Shown piece after piece: positions 53,745 through 62,250 of a DNA stretch of 64,000 nucleotides. The translations under genes were made by a program, and so were the position numbers. Position 1 is the first letter of the stretch, and each line of letters begins with the position of its first letter. A model generated the notes under the pieces. It worked only from the letters and a program-made list of their open reading frames with translations, was not told where the DNA came from and ran no database searches. Source of the stretch: JAMZMI01 sp964353015 (lineage in GTDB: Bacteria; Bacteroidota; Bacteroidia; Cytophagales; Cyclobacteriaceae); contig CAYGUA010000021.1 in NCBI GenBank assembly GCA_964353015.1, positions 1-64,000 of the forward strand, read 5' to 3'.

Positions 53745-55058
53745 CTAATAAGATTCAACGTCAATCTGTCTGCCATTTTCATCATGGATGCTCCAATCTC
53801 CTGTTTTAACCCCATTTGCGTACTCTCCTTGTGAAAATAAATTTCCATTTTCATGATATTCTTTCCAAAGGCCATTTCTTATCCCTTCTACAAAAATTCC
53901 GGTTTCTAATAAATTACCATTGGGATAATGGAATCTTGCTGCGCCATTCTCATATCCGTTTTCATAATTCAAAAAAGAATTAATTTTTCCATCTTCAAAA
54001 TATTGAATCAAAGTACCCGTGCCATTTTTCAAAGTTCCTGGATCACGTTCTTCTCCCTGTATTGAATAAAATGAAGTCACATTCATTAATCTTCCATTGA
54101 CCCATTCCTGCTCTTGAGCCAATTGTTCGTTTTTATAAAACAATCCCCATAGGCCATCTTTTTCATCATTGATGTAGCTGCCAATCAGCTTCAAAGTGCC
54201 ATTTGGGTGATAGCTGATCCATTGATTAGATTTGAGATCATTGATGAATTTGCCTTCGGACTCCAGTTCACCTGATTCATAGAAGTATTTCCAGATTCCT
54301 GTTTTTTGATCTTTATAGTATTTTCCTATCGCAAAGAGTTTACCGTTTTCAAGGAAACTGAGCCATTCTCCAGATTTCAGACCATAATTATATTGTCCTT
54401 CTACGCTTTTGTTCCCATTTTCATAATATTCCTTGTATTCGCCTTCCAACAATCCATTTTCGAAGTGGAAGATTTTTTCCAGATATCTATTTGGGTGATA
54501 AAGCTTCCAAATTCCTGATTCAATACCATTCTCATAGTTCTCAATGGCTTTGACCCGTCCGAAAGAATAATAATAAATCCACTCACCATTGGCCAAACCA
54601 TTTTTATAGGACTTGCGATAATTCACTGCGCCATTAGGGAAATATTCTATCCAGATTTCATCTTTCTTGCCATCGTTGTAAGTGCCCTTGAGAGCGAGAG
54701 ATCCATCATCATAATATTCCTGATAAAGGCCATTGAGTTTTCCTAAACTATAATTTGCTTCATTTACTGTCACTCCGTATTTGTCGAACTTTCTGGATGG
54801 ACCGTCTTTAACTCCTGCTTCAAAATTGGTAAATTCTAAAGGCTCACCATTTTCATAAAAATAGCGCCACAAGCCAGATTGTTTTCCATCTGTAATCCTA
54901 CCTCTCGCTTTGAGTTGATCATTGTCATATCTAATCTCATAGATACCATTTTGGAGAGAGTCCTGACTCGTTGATGATCCTTGTGCCGATGACACATCCG
55001 AGATGCTGTATAGGACTAAAAATAGAAGAAAAGCAAGAGAGATATTTTTTGAAATCAT
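53745..55058 (-). CDS. Secreted YwqK/MORN-like repeat protein
   Basis: 437 residues with a signal peptide (MISKNISLAFLLFLVLYSIS). The rest is about 16 tandem repeats of roughly 20-24 residues of the form N-G-x-x-x-G-x-W-x-x-Y-x-x-x-G-x-L, for example SGLWRYFYENGE, SGEWLSFLENGKL, NGLWKEYHENGNL and TGDWSIHDENG. This is the YwqK/MORN-variant repeat, widely annotated as antitoxin-like in Bacillus but also used as a scaffold. No toxin partner is adjacent. It lies 2 bp after the hypothetical gene downstream of fabH and may share its transcript. Confidence 0.88.
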   Translation of the reverse strand: MISKNISLAFLLFLVLYSISDVSSAQGSSTSQDSLQNGIYEIRYDNDQLKARGRITDGKQSGLWRYFYENGEPLEFTNFEAGVKDGPSRKFDKYGVTVNEANYSLGKLNGLYQEYYDDGSLALKGTYNDGKKDEIWIEYFPNGAVNYRKSYKNGLANGEWIYYYSFGRVKAIENYENGIESGIWKLYHPNRYLEKIFHFENGLLEGEYKEYYENGNKSVEGQYNYGLKSGEWLSFLENGKLFAIGKYYKDQKTGIWKYFYESGELESEGKFINDLKSNQWISYHPNGTLKLIGSYINDEKDGLWGLFYKNEQLAQEQEWVNGRLMNVTSFYSIQGEERDPGTLKNGTGTLIQYFEDGKINSFLNYENGYENGAARFHYPNGNLLETGIFVEGIRNGLWKEYHENGNLFSQGEYANGVKTGDWSIHDENGRQIDVESY

Positions 55059-55059
55059 A

Positions 55060-55659
55060 TTATTTCAACATCATCAAAAATCGGGCAAAACTTTCAATCG
55101 TAAAAGATTTATAACGATTCCAGTCTTGTACAGGTATGAAACGGCTTATTTTAATAAAGTTGTTTTTATGTACATGTTCAAGCATTGCTGTGTCGTTTAA
55201 TTGACTTGATAATACATAATTTGATGTTTCGAAATGATATTCCCAAGGAGAACTGGCTACACAAAAATACATGTCCTTTTCATTACTCAAGGATGAGTAA
55301 AAATGTTTTGAAAGAGTCTCAATTTGTGCCCCACCTATATGTAACGTGCAACTGAACTGATTACCCCACCAAAGCATAGTTCTGAATGCAAAAACTTCTT
55401 TTTGACTAAATAATCTTGGGTAATCCAAAACAAAATAAGGCAGTCCCTGATAGTTTTCTCCTTTCGAAATTTTGCCTGCTTGTAAATAAGTCCCAGCCGG
55501 AAAATCGAAATTGACTTCTTGAATTTGGTCATGAATTGATCGCTCAATTTCTGATAAATGCCTGATTATTTTTGTGGAAACAGTATCCTTAAGTCTAAGA
55601 AATTTTTGATCTGACAAAATTTCGATTTCTTCTAGACTAGGGTTAAAGTCATCTACCAT
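55060..55659 (-). CDS. Conserved hypothetical cytosolic protein
   Basis: 199 residues from ATG 55659 (MVDDFNPSLEEIEILSDQKF); the upstream extension lies inside fabH. No signal peptide or TM. It has several aromatic stretches (GLPYFVLDYPRLFSQKEVFAF, quoted as GLPYFVLDYP here; SSPWEYHFE; RFIPVQDWNRYKSF) and no motif I can tie to a family. It overlaps the fabH stop by 7 bp and precedes the YwqK-repeat gene by 1 bp. Function unknown. Confidence 0.65.
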   Translation of the reverse strand: MVDDFNPSLEEIEILSDQKFLRLKDTVSTKIIRHLSEIERSIHDQIQEVNFDFPAGTYLQAGKISKGENYQGLPYFVLDYPRLFSQKEVFAFRTMLWWGNQFSCTLHIGGAQIETLSKHFYSSLSNEKDMYFCVASSPWEYHFETSNYVLSSQLNDTAMLEHVHKNNFIKISRFIPVQDWNRYKSFTIESFARFLMMLK

Positions 55660-56660
55660 CTCATCAATGCAGATGCCCAGGTAAATCCGCTTCCGAAAGC
55701 AGCGAGGCATACAATGTTTCCTTCTTTAATTCTACCTTCTTGCCATGCTTCACTCAGTGCAATAGGAATAGATGCAGCTGTCGTATTGCCGTACTTCATG
55801 ATATTGTTAAATACCTGATCGTCCGACAGTCCCATTTTTCTTTGGATAAACTGACTGATTCTAAGGTTGGCCTGATGTGGGATGAGCATATCTATATTTC
55901 CTGCAGAAAATCCATTTGCCAGTAAGGCTTCATTGATAACTTCTTCGAAACGTGTAACTGCATGCTTAAAAACAAAATTGCCATTCATGTAGGGATAATA
56001 GCTCAAATCATTGTCGTCATTTTCATTCATGATTTGATTTACCCATCGGCTGGTGGCTGGGCTGATCAAAGCCAGTTCCTTCGCATGTTTGCCTTCTGAA
56101 TGGAGATGGGTTGATAGTATGCCTTTTGAGTTATCATCTGATCGGGAGACGACAACTGCTCCTGCACCATCGCCAAATATGACTGTAACACCTCGGCCTC
56201 TTGTCGTTTTGTCCAGTCCGCCACTGTGATACTCAGAACCAATTACAAGGATGTTTTTATACATACCTGTTTTAATGAATTGATCAGCTACAGACAATCC
56301 GTATACAAATCCCGAGCATTGATTTCTGACATCCAAGGCACCAACCTCTTTAATGCCTAGCAATTCTTGCACTTGTACGCCAGGTCCAGGAAAATAATAA
56401 TCTGGACTCAAAGTAGCGAAAACAATAAAATCAATGTCATCTGGTGTTAGCTCTGCATTTTGTATTGCGATTTTGGCAGCTTTTGTGCCCATTGTAGAGG
56501 GCATGTCATCGGATTTTGGATCTATCCATCGGCGTTCTTTTATTCCAGTTCGCTCTTGAATCCATTCATCTGTGGTTTCCATGAAGGATTCCAAATCCTT
56601 ATTAGTCACTATTTTTTCGGGAACATAATGACCAATACCGCTGATTTTAGATCTGTACAT
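55653..56660 (-). CDS. fabH: 3-oxoacyl-[acyl-carrier-protein] synthase III
   Basis: 335 residues, thiolase fold. Starts fatty-acid synthesis by condensing acetyl-CoA with malonyl-ACP. Cys115 (DVRNQCSGF) is the catalytic residue, with the His in IPHQANLRI and Asn in GNTTAASIPIAL completing the Cys-His-Asn triad. The C-terminus GSGFTWASALMRW is typical. It begins a minus-strand unit with the hypothetical gene and the YwqK-repeat gene. Confidence 0.94.
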   Translation of the reverse strand: MYRSKISGIGHYVPEKIVTNKDLESFMETTDEWIQERTGIKERRWIDPKSDDMPSTMGTKAAKIAIQNAELTPDDIDFIVFATLSPDYYFPGPGVQVQELLGIKEVGALDVRNQCSGFVYGLSVADQFIKTGMYKNILVIGSEYHSGGLDKTTRGRGVTVIFGDGAGAVVVSRSDDNSKGILSTHLHSEGKHAKELALISPATSRWVNQIMNENDDNDLSYYPYMNGNFVFKHAVTRFEEVINEALLANGFSAGNIDMLIPHQANLRISQFIQRKMGLSDDQVFNNIMKYGNTTAASIPIALSEAWQEGRIKEGNIVCLAAFGSGFTWASALMRW

Positions 56661-56711
56661 TGTGGGGTGTTTTATATTATTAGTTTTAAAATCTAAATAA
56701 TTTACTAAAGT

Positions 56712-58229
56712 TTATTGAATCTTGAAATCCTTATGATGGGTGATCTCTTCACCTTTTGCATCATGTATTTCAAATTTATCTCTGTAAATGATACGACCTG
56801 ATTGAATTATTTCAACCTTAAATATTTCATCTGAAATGATTTTGGTTGTGTACATTCCTTTGGAATCTGTTGTGGCATGAAAATATTCATCCAAATATTG
56901 TGAAGGATGAAATCGGATTTGAGTATTCGCTAATGGCGTGCCGTCACTACCGGTCAGTCTTCCGGTGATATTTACCTTTTCAACTTCCCAGAAAAAGTAG
57001 ATGTCATTCCCTCCTTTAGAATGAATTCTATTCGAAACAAAATACCCTGATGTCTGATCCTCATTCATTTTAAAATGAAATTCATCATTTGGAGAATTTA
57101 TTGGCCATCCCATGTTTTTAGGAGGCGACCATTTGAATGCAGTCATGTCTAATGTACTATAATAGACATCCTTTCCACCAACTCCACCTGGTCTGTCAGA
57201 TATGAAATAAATCGTTTTTTCATCTGGAGAAAGGTAAGGACTATCTTCATTGAAACTTGTGTTGATATCCGCTGAAAAAGTTTCAGGTCTTGTCCACTTA
57301 TTTTTTTCGGGATCAATGTATGATTCATAGAGATCTAAGCCAGCTCCCTTTTCATCTGATGAAAAGATGATGCGATCTTCATGTTCATTGATGTAGAAGT
57401 GCGAATGCAAATGATTATTTGTTATTCTGCTGTCGAATTCGATTGGTAGGGTCCAGGTTTCAGCACTGGCTTGACTAAAATAAAGATCACCTCCATTTTC
57501 TTCCCTAAAAAGGAACAATTTTCCGTCATTATTAACCACTTCTATGTTGGCTGTCTTTTCATCAAAAGTCCCCAGATTTCTGACTTCCTTTAATGAACCC
57601 CAACCATTTTCGTCTTTTTTGGAATAATAAATTTTATACTCAACTGGGTAGATTGATCCTCTCGATGAAGCAAACAATAATTCCTTTTTGTCTTCAAAAT
57701 AAACTGGAGTTAGCTCATCAGCTTCTGAATTTATAGGACTTTCAAGCTGATGTATTTCATAATTATCAGCATCATCAAAAAAAGACATCAAATGGGCAGT
57801 CGTTGAAATAAGTTTTTTCACCTCTTCACTTTCATTATTTCCATTGTATTCAAGCTTTTGGTGATATTGCTTGAATGCAAAAGAAGCATCCTCGAACAAG
57901 TATTTAGACATGTAAATCTTTCCCAGCCAATAGTAATAGTTCTCATCAGAAGCATAAGATTCTTCCAAATCGAGATATGCATCAATAGATCTATCTGGAG
58001 AAAGCATCAATGAGCAAACTTCTATTTTGTATTCAGTAGCTTCATGCTTTGGGTCAAAAGTGGCAACTTCTAGATATTCAGCAAGTGCGGTAGTATAGGC
58101 TTCTCTCTCAATGGCCGTTTCAGCATCTTCATAAATTCGAAGGTGTTTTTGCGAAAAAGATGTGAATGTAATTAGGATAGCCCCTAAACTTAATATTGCT
58201 GGCAATAGTGATTTTGATCCGAGATTCAT
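56712..58229 (-). CDS. TPR-PD40 beta-propeller protein, PorE-like without OmpA domain
   Basis: 505 residues from ATG 58229 (MNLGSKSLLPAILSLGAILI, signal peptide). A helical TPR region (about 25-140) precedes a PD40/WD40-like propeller (about 165-400: SPYLSPDEKTIYFISDRPGG, KMNEDQTSGYFVSNR) and a carboxypeptidase-regulatory-like domain (about 415-495: ITGRLTGSDGTPLANTQIRF). It ends there, lacking the OmpA-C domain of its neighbour. The two genes are 47 bp apart and clearly paralogous by tandem duplication. Probably periplasmic or outer-membrane; direct role unproven. Confidence 0.85.
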   Translation of the reverse strand: MNLGSKSLLPAILSLGAILITFTSFSQKHLRIYEDAETAIEREAYTTALAEYLEVATFDPKHEATEYKIEVCSLMLSPDRSIDAYLDLEESYASDENYYYWLGKIYMSKYLFEDASFAFKQYHQKLEYNGNNESEEVKKLISTTAHLMSFFDDADNYEIHQLESPINSEADELTPVYFEDKKELLFASSRGSIYPVEYKIYYSKKDENGWGSLKEVRNLGTFDEKTANIEVVNNDGKLFLFREENGGDLYFSQASAETWTLPIEFDSRITNNHLHSHFYINEHEDRIIFSSDEKGAGLDLYESYIDPEKNKWTRPETFSADINTSFNEDSPYLSPDEKTIYFISDRPGGVGGKDVYYSTLDMTAFKWSPPKNMGWPINSPNDEFHFKMNEDQTSGYFVSNRIHSKGGNDIYFFWEVEKVNITGRLTGSDGTPLANTQIRFHPSQYLDEYFHATTDSKGMYTTKIISDEIFKVEIIQSGRIIYRDKFEIHDAKGEEITHHKDFKIQ

Positions 58230-58276
58230 AACTGCCAATTTCGGCAAATTCTTTGAAAATTGGATAATTATCGTTG

Positions 58277-60385
58277 TTATTCGATTATCAGAATCTCAAT
58301 TCTTCGGTTTAATTCACGGCCATTTATCTCATCATCATTGGAGGCAAGTGGCATTGTCTCTCCATAACCTTTGGCTATCATGCGATTCTTGGCAATACCT
58401 TTAGTTTCAAGCCATTTTTTCACGGCTTTTGCGCGGTTTTCAGAAAGCCGTAAATTCCCTTCCGCACTGCCAATATTATCTGTATGCCCACCAATCTCGA
58501 TTTTAAGATTCGGGTTGTTTTTCAAAGTTTCATAAATTTTGCTTAAAACTTCATCAGACTCCTGAGTCATTTGGGAGGTACCAAATTCGAAATAAATGTT
58601 GTTGATAATCGATTTATTTCCTGTTCGATACTTGTTGCCTAGTTCTTCCACTTTAACAACAGGTGCGCTTTTGGTTTCTACTTTGGCTTCCGGTTCGGTT
58701 ATTTTTGGTTCAGGCTTTGCTTCAACGATAATTGATTTTTCAGGTAGTACAGGCGGAGTTTTTACAACGACGGTCTCAACAACTTTAGGTGTTATTTTGG
58801 TAATGGCTGCAGTTTTTTCCTGATAAATCTTGATTTCTTCTTCGGTGGCATTTTTGTCTATACCATAAAAATCCTGAACATGTGTGATCGTTTCGCCCTT
58901 GGAATCATGGATTTCATAGGTGGCAACCCCAAGTGTATCCAATCCACTTATAATCTCGACTCTGAATTGTTCGTCAGAGATGATTTCAGTTCTGTATTTT
59001 CCATTCTCATCAATTGGCGATCTGAAATATTCGACTAAATACTGTGAAGGGTGAAAGCGAATTTCGCCTGATGAGAGCGCTTGATCGGTAAGTGCATTTA
59101 ACACACGACCCTCAACAAATGCCTTTTCTATTTCCCAATAGAAATAAATATCATAATCTCCCTTTGAATAGATTCTGTTGGAAATGAGATAACCTGATTT
59201 TTGGTCTTCATTCATTTTGAAATGAATATCATCATCTGGAGAGTTGATTGGCCAGCCTAAATTCTTAGGTTCTCCCCAGGTTTTTGTGCTATTATCAAAT
59301 TGAGAAACATAAACATCAAATCCTCCTACACCACCAGGTCGTCTCGAACTGAAATACAATTTTTGCTCATCCGGTGATAAATAAGGGCTTTCTTCATCTG
59401 ATGTGGAATTGATTGTTTCAGAAAGGGGTGTCGGTTTTGACCATTTTCCCGTGTTTGGATCTTTGAAGGATTCATGTAAATCCAATCCATTGTGTTTGTG
59501 CTTACTTACGAAAATGATTCTGTCTTCATGTTCGTTGATGTAAAAATGAGAAGCCAGATTCTTTGAGGAGATTTTACTATCAAATTCTTTAGGAGCATTC
59601 CATCCAGAATCGTTTGGTTCAGAGTAGGTTAATATTCCTTTTTTCTTATCAAACAGAAATAATTTACCATCTTCATTGACCACTTCTACATTGGCATTTT
59701 CCTTATCAAAAACACCAAGAGAAGTTAATTCTGTTGGTTTAGACCATTCATAGTCTGAATGGATGCTGTGATATATTTTGAATTCCTCACTTTTAGTTTG
59801 ACTTGCTGAGGCATAAATCAGTTCCTTTTTTTTCTCGAAATACACCGGGCTCATTTCAGCATATTTCCCATTTATCGGAGCATCGAGTTGATGTATTTCA
59901 AAATCGTCAGTATGGTCAAAAAAGCTAACTAATCTTTCGGCCTCTTTGATGAAATCCTTGGTTTCATCTACTATTTCTTTGCTTTTGAATGCCTTTATTT
60001 TTAGAAAATCTTTCCAGGCTTCCACCGCCTCAGGGAACATGTACCTGTTGGTGTAAATTCTCCCCATCCAATAGTTGAAAAATTTGTCCGATTTGCCTTT
60101 AGTTTCTGTATAAGAGAGGATATGATCTAACGGTCTTTCTCTATGTTCTTTTTGAAGAAGGTGACAAATTTCAAGTCGGTAGTCAGCATCTTTATATTTC
60201 GGATTTATGGATATCAATTCATCAAACAGGACAATGGCATCAACGAAAGATTCTTCATAAAATGCTTCCATTGCATTTTTGTAGATGGATTCTTCCTTTT
60301 GCGCATTTGCAGAATTGGATTGTAATAGGGCTGTTATGCATATAAGCATAGCCCATAGGATGTTGACGGATTTTTGTTGAGCCAT
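58277..60385 (-). CDS. PorE-like protein: TPR, PD40 propeller, CRD and OmpA-C domain
   Basis: 702 residues from ATG 60385 (MAQQKSVNILWAMLICITAL, signal peptide). TPR-like helices (about 25-135), a PD40 propeller (about 160-395: SPYLSPDEQKLYFSSRRPGG, KMNEDQKSGYLISNR), a CRD-like domain (about 410-490, FVEGRVLNALTDQALSSGEI), a K/E/P/V-rich linker (about 500-585) and a C-terminal OmpA domain binding peptidoglycan (IEIGGHTDNIGSAEGNLRLS, RAKAVKKWL, GYGETMPLASNDD). This architecture is that of T9SS component PorE. The giant T9SS cargo protein lies 8 kb away. Identity as PorE is inferred. Confidence 0.85.
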   Translation of the reverse strand: MAQQKSVNILWAMLICITALLQSNSANAQKEESIYKNAMEAFYEESFVDAIVLFDELISINPKYKDADYRLEICHLLQKEHRERPLDHILSYTETKGKSDKFFNYWMGRIYTNRYMFPEAVEAWKDFLKIKAFKSKEIVDETKDFIKEAERLVSFFDHTDDFEIHQLDAPINGKYAEMSPVYFEKKKELIYASASQTKSEEFKIYHSIHSDYEWSKPTELTSLGVFDKENANVEVVNEDGKLFLFDKKKGILTYSEPNDSGWNAPKEFDSKISSKNLASHFYINEHEDRIIFVSKHKHNGLDLHESFKDPNTGKWSKPTPLSETINSTSDEESPYLSPDEQKLYFSSRRPGGVGGFDVYVSQFDNSTKTWGEPKNLGWPINSPDDDIHFKMNEDQKSGYLISNRIYSKGDYDIYFYWEIEKAFVEGRVLNALTDQALSSGEIRFHPSQYLVEYFRSPIDENGKYRTEIISDEQFRVEIISGLDTLGVATYEIHDSKGETITHVQDFYGIDKNATEEEIKIYQEKTAAITKITPKVVETVVVKTPPVLPEKSIIVEAKPEPKITEPEAKVETKSAPVVKVEELGNKYRTGNKSIINNIYFEFGTSQMTQESDEVLSKIYETLKNNPNLKIEIGGHTDNIGSAEGNLRLSENRAKAVKKWLETKGIAKNRMIAKGYGETMPLASNDDEINGRELNRRIEILIIE

Positions 60386-60430
60386 AACAATAACTAAATT
60401 CAAACTCTTACCAATATGTAATTTCTATTA

Positions 60431-61126
60431 TCAGAAAAGCGTGTAATTACCATGCTGATCTGATGGCTGGGTGGGTTCGATCAAACTTTGATCGTATATT
60501 TTCAAGTTGTTAATCAGTGGACTTACCGGGTGGTAATTTAAATCATTTTGTGAAATATTTTCAAGTATAGCCTTAACTAGGTCTAAGTTCGAATAATCAG
60601 AGAGCCATTTTTTGGTTGTTTCAAAATCTAAAATAGCTGGTTTATCTTCTTGAAAAGCATTTAATGGTGCTGTAGCAGCCGTTGTAATCATGTTGAATGA
60701 CCGGGAGATGGTACCATCAAAATCCTCATATTCTTCCCAAATACCAGCAATTGCAAATAGTTCTCTATTCCCTTTGTAGAAATAATAGGGCGCCAGCTGC
60801 TTTTTTGAAAGTCTTTTCCAAGTATAAAAACCATCTACCAGCACAATGCACCTATTTTCCATTAATGGCTTTTGGTACATGGGTTTATCTATTAATAAAG
60901 ATGCAGAAAGATTAAAAAGACGCTGACTTATTGATTTGTTGTTTGATAATTTTGAAATCAAACCCCAATGAAATAGTTGGATCTGATCCGGTTTTTTATT
61001 GGTTATAATCGGAAGTTTCTGAGTGGGAGCTGCATTAAAAGTAGGTTTAAAACCAGCTTCAATTTTTGCTCCAAATTTCTTTTCCAATTCTTCCGCTGAA
61101 GCACCGATGGTCAACCTGTCGTACAT
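60431..61126 (-). CDS. SRAP (YedK/HMCES) family protein with a degenerate active site
   Basis: 231 residues. Overall fold clearly matches the SOS response-associated peptidase family: FNAAPTQKLPII, LFHWGLI, RCIVLVDGFYTWKR, FNMITTAATAPLN, YHPVSPLINNLKI. By hand alignment with E. coli YedK, all key residues but one differ. Cys2, which crosslinks abasic sites, is Tyr2 (MYDRLTIG instead of MCGR). Arg77 is Ser74, Glu105 is Thr102 (GFYTW for GFYEW) and His160 is Gln159. Only the Asn75 equivalent (Asn72) remains. The start codon at 61126 is unambiguous. It probably still binds DNA but cannot form the usual crosslink. Confidence 0.85.
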   Translation of the reverse strand: MYDRLTIGASAEELEKKFGAKIEAGFKPTFNAAPTQKLPIITNKKPDQIQLFHWGLISKLSNNKSISQRLFNLSASLLIDKPMYQKPLMENRCIVLVDGFYTWKRLSKKQLAPYYFYKGNRELFAIAGIWEEYEDFDGTISRSFNMITTAATAPLNAFQEDKPAILDFETTKKWLSDYSNLDLVKAILENISQNDLNYHPVSPLINNLKIYDQSLIEPTQPSDQHGNYTLF

Positions 61127-61167
61127 ATGGGTGAAAGTTACAACGATAGACGCTTTATCCGAAACTT

Positions 61168-62130
61168 TTAATGCATTTCACAGAAATTAAGGGCTTTTTT
61201 CTCAGACCAATGATAGCCATCAGAATCAAACAAGGTATATCCCACATGTCCACCTTGATTGGTTATTTCATAGTGTATTGATTTGGATTGTTTTCCTAAT
61301 TCAGGATTCAGGGTTATCGGAGTGAGCAGCGGATCATTGTAGGCATTCAAAATAAGTGTCGGGATTGAAATGCCTTTGAGATAATTGATTGAGCTATTTT
61401 TTTCATAATAATCGTCAGCGCCATTAAAACCATGAATGGGAGCTGTGAAGTATTCGTCAAAACTTCTGATGCTTTTGACCAGTTTCAAATACTCAAGATT
61501 CATTGAGCCGGGTAAGGACTTTTCCTTGAGTAAAATTTTCTCTCTCAGATTTCTTAAAAAACGTTTTTGATAAAGGAAGCATGTGGGTTTGTCCAGATTA
61601 TCTGCTCCAGATGCCAAATCTAGCGGAACAGAGATTGCCACTGCTCTTTTAATTCTATCATCTCTTTTGGCTTCTCCAAGATATTTTAGAGTCAGATTGC
61701 CGCCCAGACTGAAACCAATTAATGTGATGTCATTGTATTTTTTCAATCCTTCTGAAATGACCAAATCAAGGTCATAAGTAGCTCCACTATGGTAAAAAAT
61801 ACGTGTTTTGTTTACCTCACCGCTACATCCACGAAAATTCCAGGCGCAAACATCATATCCTTGATTACTGAATATTTTGGCCATTCCTAACACATAGGCT
61901 CTATCTGAGCTGCCTTCAAGGCCATGCTGCAAGATTATGAGCTTGCTATTTCCATTTTTAATCCAATCCAAATCCAAGAAATCTCCATCAGGAGTAGTTA
62001 TTCTCTGTCTATTTCTTTTAGGGACATTTTTCACTTTTCGAAAAATGGCAGGGTAAATAGTTTCAACGTGCCCGTTGAATAAAGTGAAAGGTCTTTTGTA
62101 TTGATCAGTCAAGATTTCAGATATTTTCAT
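61168..62130 (-). CDS. YheT-family alpha/beta-hydrolase
   Basis: 320 residues from ATG 62130 (MKISEILTDQYKRPFTLFNG). The start HVETIYPAIFRKV and the phrases PDGDFLDLDWI, LQHGLEGSSDRAYVLGMA, NFRGCSGE, GFSLGGNLTLKYLGE and GGHVGY define the YheT/ABHD1 esterase group. The nucleophile is the Ser in GFSLGG, Asp is in NDPLLT and His in GGHVG. Natural substrate unknown. It diverges from the PDH E2 gene, 120 bp away, whose promoter is the clearest in the window. Confidence 0.9.
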   Translation of the reverse strand: MKISEILTDQYKRPFTLFNGHVETIYPAIFRKVKNVPKRNRQRITTPDGDFLDLDWIKNGNSKLIILQHGLEGSSDRAYVLGMAKIFSNQGYDVCAWNFRGCSGEVNKTRIFYHSGATYDLDLVISEGLKKYNDITLIGFSLGGNLTLKYLGEAKRDDRIKRAVAISVPLDLASGADNLDKPTCFLYQKRFLRNLREKILLKEKSLPGSMNLEYLKLVKSIRSFDEYFTAPIHGFNGADDYYEKNSSINYLKGISIPTLILNAYNDPLLTPITLNPELGKQSKSIHYEITNQGGHVGYTLFDSDGYHWSEKKALNFCEMH

Positions 62131-62190
62131 AAAAATGAACAATTCTGCTTAATTAGATTTATTATTCTGTAATTAAAAGAATCAGAAGTG

Positions 62191-62220
62191 TTGCTAAAAA
62201 ATTGACATGGCTTAACTTTG
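62191..62220 (+). promoter_or_regulatory. Predicted promoter of the PDH E2 gene (TTG-N19-TAACTTTG)
   Basis: TTG at 62191-62193, a 19-nt spacer and TAACTTTG at 62213-62220 are a full match to the Bacteroidota consensus TTG-N17-23-TAnnTTTG. The predicted leader is about 25 nt long. Confidence 0.7.
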
Positions 62221-62250
62221 AAATTCGATTTAAAACTTAATGCTTGATTA

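Noticed and set aside
53745..55058. YwqK-repeat protein as an antitoxin of a toxin-antitoxin pair
   Set aside because: It is secreted, 437 residues long and has no toxin-like neighbour; the repeat is a general scaffold.
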